Shown: positions 59,836 through 64,000 of the stretch, piece by piece
Layout of the letters: each line of letters starts with the position of its first letter
How positions within the stretch are numbered: the first letter of the stretch is position 1
From: Ceratothoa steindachneri
Taxonomy: Eukaryota > Arthropoda > Malacostraca > Isopoda > Cymothoidae
Direction of reading: 5' to 3'
Assembly (NCBI GenBank): GCA_963969495.1
Contig: OZ018326.1
Location: forward strand, 180,275,497 to 180,339,496
Length of the DNA: 64,000 nt
Notes under the pieces: generated by a model
The model's input: the letters and a program-made list of their open reading frames with translations, nothing else
Told to the model about the DNA's origin: nothing
Databases searched by the model: none
Position numbers and translations under genes: made by a program

Positions 59836-61019
59836 TGACGCCGTGGAGGCTATTCGGTGCCCACAAGAAACACATACAACCACACACTCCGCCCCCCCTC
59901 CCCTCACCAGAGCATTCGCCGCAGCTGCCTGCTCCCCCTCCCCTCACCAGAGCATTCGCCGCAGCTGCCTGCTCCCCCTGCCCTACCCCAGACACACCCA
60001 ACCACCCCTGCAGCGACCACACCTCACCCACACATCCCATCTCCCCCCCCCAGCACACCACACTCAGAGACCCCCACTACTACCAACACCCACACATCAC
60101 ACAACCACCCCCACCCCACACTACACGCCCACCCCCACCCCACATCACATAAGCAACAACACAAAAACAAAACTACACCTGGCCACCCTGCTCTCAGCAG
60201 TGGCAAAAGACATGTCGAGGGGCGACCCTCGCTTATACGCCAAACTACTCAACACACTATTCGCCTCCAATGGCATAGAGCAGATCACCTTTCCTGAGAA
60301 AGTGTTCGCTCTAATAGACGAGCACACTAGCAGACCCGCACTCCTCCCCCCCTCCTCCGGGAACCACTGGCCCACACTTTCATTACGCTCCCCCCGCCGC
60401 CTGTCCTGTCCTTGCCACCTTCCTTAGCCACTGCTCCCGCCTCTCTCCCAACCACCTCTCCTGCCCGCACCCCTTCCACCTCTCTATCAAACCCCGCCTT
60501 CCTTCCACTGCCACCACCCCTCTTCCACTCATCTCCGCCCCCTCTCCCTCAGCTCCCACCGTCACCCCAACCCCCACTCTCACTCAGTCCAACACACCCC
60601 GTGCCAATCCAAAAAACCCCACCCCAAAGCCCCACCCGCGCACACAGGCACGGGACAAACAAACCTCCCCCTCTACTGTCGTTTCCACTCCTCCTCCTCC
60701 CACTCCTTCTCCTCTACTCCTTTCCCCTCAACCCCCCCTCCTTCCACCCCTCCGCCGACCCAACCTCCTCTCTCCCCCGACACCCCTTCTCATAATCTGT
60801 ACCTCTCCAACTATCTCTAGCCCCTCATCTCCCAGCTCTACGCCACCCACCTCCGCCACAAACTCCCCCCCCCCCAAGACTCTACCCCCTCCAAAGCTAC
60901 AACCCCGACGTCTCCGCCCACAGAACACACTCCTCCATCTACTACGGCTCCCCCACCCAACAACACCGCCGTGAACCACACAAAACAACATCCAACACGC
61001 GTTAAGGTACTCGCTCCTC
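59836..61019 (+). pseudogene. Pro/Thr/His-rich gag tail and linker
   Basis: Extremely C-rich DNA with overlapping low-complexity frames. A recognisable patch, ATLLSAVAKDMSRGDPRLYA and IEQITFPEKVFALID (about 60180-60320), looks like a real gag C-terminal segment. A 40-bp tandem duplication (59901-59940, 59941-59980) shifts the frame. Confidence 0.6.
59901..59980. repeat. 40-bp tandem duplication
   Basis: Two copies of ccctcaccagagcattcgcc plus gcagctgcctgctccccct, identical except for the last base. Since 40 is not a multiple of 3, it changes the reading frame. Confidence 0.97.
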
Positions 61020-61862
61020 ATGCCTCCTGAGCAATTGCCAAGGAGAAGGGGACGCTACCAGGCAAGTCAGCCTCCCGCGCCAATAGGTCGACTTAGCCTA
61101 ATACAACTAAACGTACGCAGCTGGCACGGTATTCGCCATACAGTCGCTAACTGGGTACTCAACACACAAAGACCCGACATAGTACTCCTGAACTCCACCA
61201 GCCTACATCATCCCAACAATAGACTTCGCATTGCAGGCTATCACACATACCTATCTCCACAGGCGCGGCACCTAGGATCAACGATCCTAGCCTGCAAGAT
61301 AGAGACAAGCTCCGGCCCCATAATAGTGGCCACTCACTACAGATCACCACGAATACAGTTAAACTTAGAAGTCCCACTCCGGGCCCTATCAAATTACAAC
61401 CTGCCTATCTTCTTCGCGGGGGACCTCAACGCTTTCCACCCGACACTCCTTTCCAACAACACAAACGATGCGGGAAGTTACTTGGCCGGTGCCTTGCGGT
61501 GCTACCGCTGCGAGCACCTCGGCCCTGCTTTCCCCACGTTCTTCGGTCCACACGGAGGCCCCACATCCCCGGACGTGGTCTTCCGCAACGACCATGCCAC
61601 ACGCTACTACGGTCCCCACGTACTATCTGACCACATACCGATATGCCTTCTCATATCCACATCTCCCATACTCATCCCTACATCACCTCTATACGACTAC
61701 AAAAACACAAACTGGGTAAAATTCAGGAGTCACATATCCACAAATACACCACATAACCTCGACCTGGAGGACACCAATCCAGGACTAATAGACCACCACT
61801 GGTGCTCACTTCTAGACAACCATCACCACCTACACTCACCACAAAAAACTACACCTGCATAA
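61020..61862 (+). pseudogene. jockey-like AP endonuclease
   Basis: 280 codons open. Motifs: LSLIQLNVRSWHG (the N-terminal QxN block), DIVLLNSTSLH (the expected catalytic Glu of LLQET is replaced by Ser/Thr), IVATHYRSP, FFAGDLNAFHPTL (GDxN), TSPDVVF and LSDHIPICL (SDH). The loss of the Glu suggests an inactive nuclease. The linker continues to about 61980. Confidence 0.85.
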
Positions 61863-61976
61863 AACACTTCACATTCTCAATACACACAGAGACTCATCAC
61901 ACAGTACAATAACCACTACACCATAGGCCCACGCCAACACAACATAAATCAACTACGTGCCTGCATCCTACAGTGC

Positions 61977-63383
61977 GTGCAGCTAGACAGGAACCGGCAG
62001 TGGCGTGAGGTCGTCCGCATTGCGGACGACACCCGTTGCATGGACCCTTCCTTCTTCTGGCGGCACGTAAAAAGGATGCTGGGCACTGAACCATGCAAAC
62101 CAATCACACTAAAAATAAACAACCACACACTCACAGACACTAACGACATCCTCGACGCATTCAGGTCCCATTGGGACAAAGTACACACGCACAACCCACC
62201 AAAACCACAAGCTCACGAGCTAAGGCCTGCCCCCCTGATACGAATGGAGGTGCTCGATTACACGTCCACACTAACCACTCCAATCACCGTCGAGGAAACA
62301 AAACACTACATAAAAACGACACCAAAACGCGCCCCCGGCCCCTCCGGCCTACCAGCCACACTCATACACAACCTCCCCGCAGACATATACCCCACACTCA
62401 CACACCTATTCAACGCCTCACTAGCCTCAGGCCACTTCCCCCAAATATTCAAAGTCTCTCACAACATACTGCTACATAAACACCACAAAGAGCCAAAACA
62501 CCCAAATAACTACAGGCCTATTGCTCTATTATAGCACCTAGGCAAAATACTTGAACGTATGGTCAACTGCCGCCTACGGGAGTTCCTGGAAGAGAGGGAG
62601 TGATTCTCACCCCATCAATACGGGTTCAGGAGAGGCAGGTTGACTCAGGCGGCCGTGACCATCGTTCACGACAGAATACAGAAGAAACGACAGATACACC
62701 AAAAGACTCTCTCCGTCAGTAAGGACGTGGAGAAGGCCTTCGACAAGGTGTGGCACGAGGGACTCCGTTGGAAACTCGCCCACAACACGGAGTTACCTCT
62801 CTGCATCAGAAGGCTCCTCTTGCACTACCTCACTGAACGGAGCTGCCACATTAGATACAACAACACCCTATCAAGACCTTTCACACCTCACTCAGGCGTT
62901 CCCCAAGGAAGCGTACTGGCACCCACACTCTACATCATGTTCACAAACGACACCCCACGCCCACCAGAAAACTGCGTTCACACCTACATAGTGGCCTACG
63001 CCTATGACGAGACCATTCTCGTCAGCAGCCGGGCCCCAGAAGAAATCGCGCTCCACGCACAAAGAATAGTAGACGTGAAGACAGATTACGAGGATAAATG
63101 GCTGACTGCCACGAATCCTCAGAAGACACAGATGACACTCTACGGCGCTAGAGACCACTTCATGCACAACCTACAAATCTACTCACACACACCAGACATG
63201 ATCCACCAAAACCCAACAAGGCTCGAATACACTCAATGCACCAAAATCCTGGGGGTAACTTTTGACAAGACCCTCAGGTTCAACTTACACCAAAACATAA
63301 TACAAGCAAGAGTCTCACATACAAACACATCGCTGGGTAGGTTCTACCCTGTGAGCAAAAAAACTAAAACTACACTTATATAA
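61977..63383 (+). pseudogene. jockey-like reverse transcriptase, catalytic Asp mutated
   Basis: First ORF 61977-62534: SFFWRHVKRMLG, then KRAPGPSGLPATLIHNLPAD and NNYRPIALL ending at a TAG. After another stop (TGA near 62602) the reading QYGFRRGRLTQAAVTIVHDR continues into 62640-63383: VSKDVEKAFDKVWHEGLRWK, HSGVPQGSVLAPTLYIMFTN, and the catalytic box VAYAYDETILVSS, where YADD has become YAYD. It then reads TKILGVTFDKTLRFNLHQNI. The lost first Asp of the box and two stops make it inactive. Confidence 0.9.
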
Positions 63384-64000
63384 ACCCCTCGTGCGTCCGA
63401 TTCTCACGTACGCCCCACTGTCGCATTCAGAACTCTGCTCTGAAGCGTGCTTGCCGTTCGCCGCGGTACTCGAGAATGGACGCACTACATAACAACAATA
63501 AACTAGCTCCTCTCAACACTTACGCTCACACCAGACTCACAAAACAACTCGACAAACTCACCACAGACTCACTATACACCTCGCTACACGTGAGAAGGTA
63601 CGCGATGGCGAGCGTTATCCCGCGGCCCATGAACACCCGCCTCCCGTACCGTTCTTCGCATAAACCAGTAGGCATCATGAATAGCGCGTTTCCGGATGAG
63701 CAGTCAGCCTTCCCCTCCTGACCTACCTCCAACCCTCATCCAGTCAATACCACATAACCAACGCCCCCACAACAACACAACGCATCGGTGTATAGCCGCC
63801 ACCGACCTATCAACTCTCGCTGTCTTTTTCGGAAATGTTTTCCGCAACGCTCCTCTCTGACTACCTGACTGCCAGTATCACATACAACGGTCCCTATCTG
63901 TTCTTTCTATACACAACAAGCAAGCAAGGGACAAACGGCCACTATTCATCCCAAGCTGGAGGAAGAAACAACTCGCTGAAACTCCTATCAACCCAAAACT
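63384..64000 (+). pseudogene. jockey-like ORF2 C-terminal region
   Basis: After a frameshift at about 63383, the frame at 63476-63721 reads MDALHNNNKLAPLNTYAHTR and YTSLHVRRYAMASVIPRPMN, resembling the tail of jockey ORF2. The 3' UTR seems to follow to the window edge; no poly(A) was reached. Confidence 0.65.

Larger units (their letters stand above)
59147..64000 (+). mobile_element. jockey-like LINE, C-rich sense strand, runs past window edge
   Basis: + strand order: gag with CCHC knuckles, Pro/Thr-rich stretch, AP endonuclease, RT, then a C-terminal tail; no RNase H was recognised. This is the jockey-type layout. The sense strand is strikingly C-rich and G-poor, especially 59870-60980. Stops and frameshifts occur in every domain. 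The 3' end lies beyond 64000. Confidence 0.85.

Noticed and set aside
60728..61021. Gly/Arg-rich - strand ORF opposite the jockey-like element
   Set aside because: The mirror of C-rich DNA; the + strand carries the real domains.

Overview
This is eukaryotic, intron-bearing, repeat-rich DNA from an arthropod, most likely a crustacean and possibly a decapod. The arthropod call rests on a troponin C gene of the two-site type (EF-hands II and IV intact, I and III degenerate). The crustacean call is an inference from LINEs of the I, CR1 and jockey kinds, long (TA)n and (TG)n tracts, and a LINE tail ending in (TAA)n that I recall, unverified, from decapod genomes. No bacterial gene, operon or CRISPR array is present.

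Two host genes can be read. (1) Troponin C on the + strand: five coding exons (22160-22202, 23813-23956, 24290-24409, 24968-25099, 29333-29358) plus a first exon that supplies only the ATG. They join without a frameshift or stop into a 155-residue protein. There are two candidate ATG-only first exons: 12352-12354, behind a TATA box, and 22042-22044, behind a perfect MEF2 consensus. (2) Glutaminase on the - strand: two adjacent internal exons (51898-52019, then 44939-45097) that join in frame. They carry the counterparts of four substrate-contacting residues of human kidney glutaminase. Its other exons were not found, and the 5' ones must lie beyond 64 kb.

Nearly everything else is transposon debris. 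LINE-alpha is an I-like element (gag with three CCHC knuckles, AP endonuclease, RT, RNase H, 3' tail). Its fragments lie at 1-2290, 31.4-33.5, 33.5-37.1 plus 41.8-42.8, 42.8-44.3, 47.3-49.1, 50.8-51.1, 52.9-53.3 and 55.8-58.6 kb. LINE-beta, a related but distinct I-like element, fills 2.8-9.4 kb, is split by a 768-bp mariner deletion derivative, and has a second gag piece at 49.1-49.8 kb. All these I-like fragments are on the - strand. A hAT transposon with matching ends and an 8-bp target duplication sits inside a LINE-alpha copy, and a CR1/L2-like LINE sits inside that hAT, giving three nested layers. A jockey-like LINE with a strongly C-rich sense strand fills 59.1-64 kb on the + strand. 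Relics in the troponin C introns are CR1 (intron 1), Tc1 and another LINE RT (intron 5).

Tandem repeats are prominent. They include a 20-bp-period array of short palindromes at 30.27 kb, a 32-bp minisatellite starting 21 bp from the glutaminase splice acceptor, a ~1.85-kb degenerate TATAG/CATAG/CCTAG array flanked by diverged direct repeats, and several long (TA)n tracts. Transposon boundaries are approximate unless stated to the base; splice junctions were read to the base.
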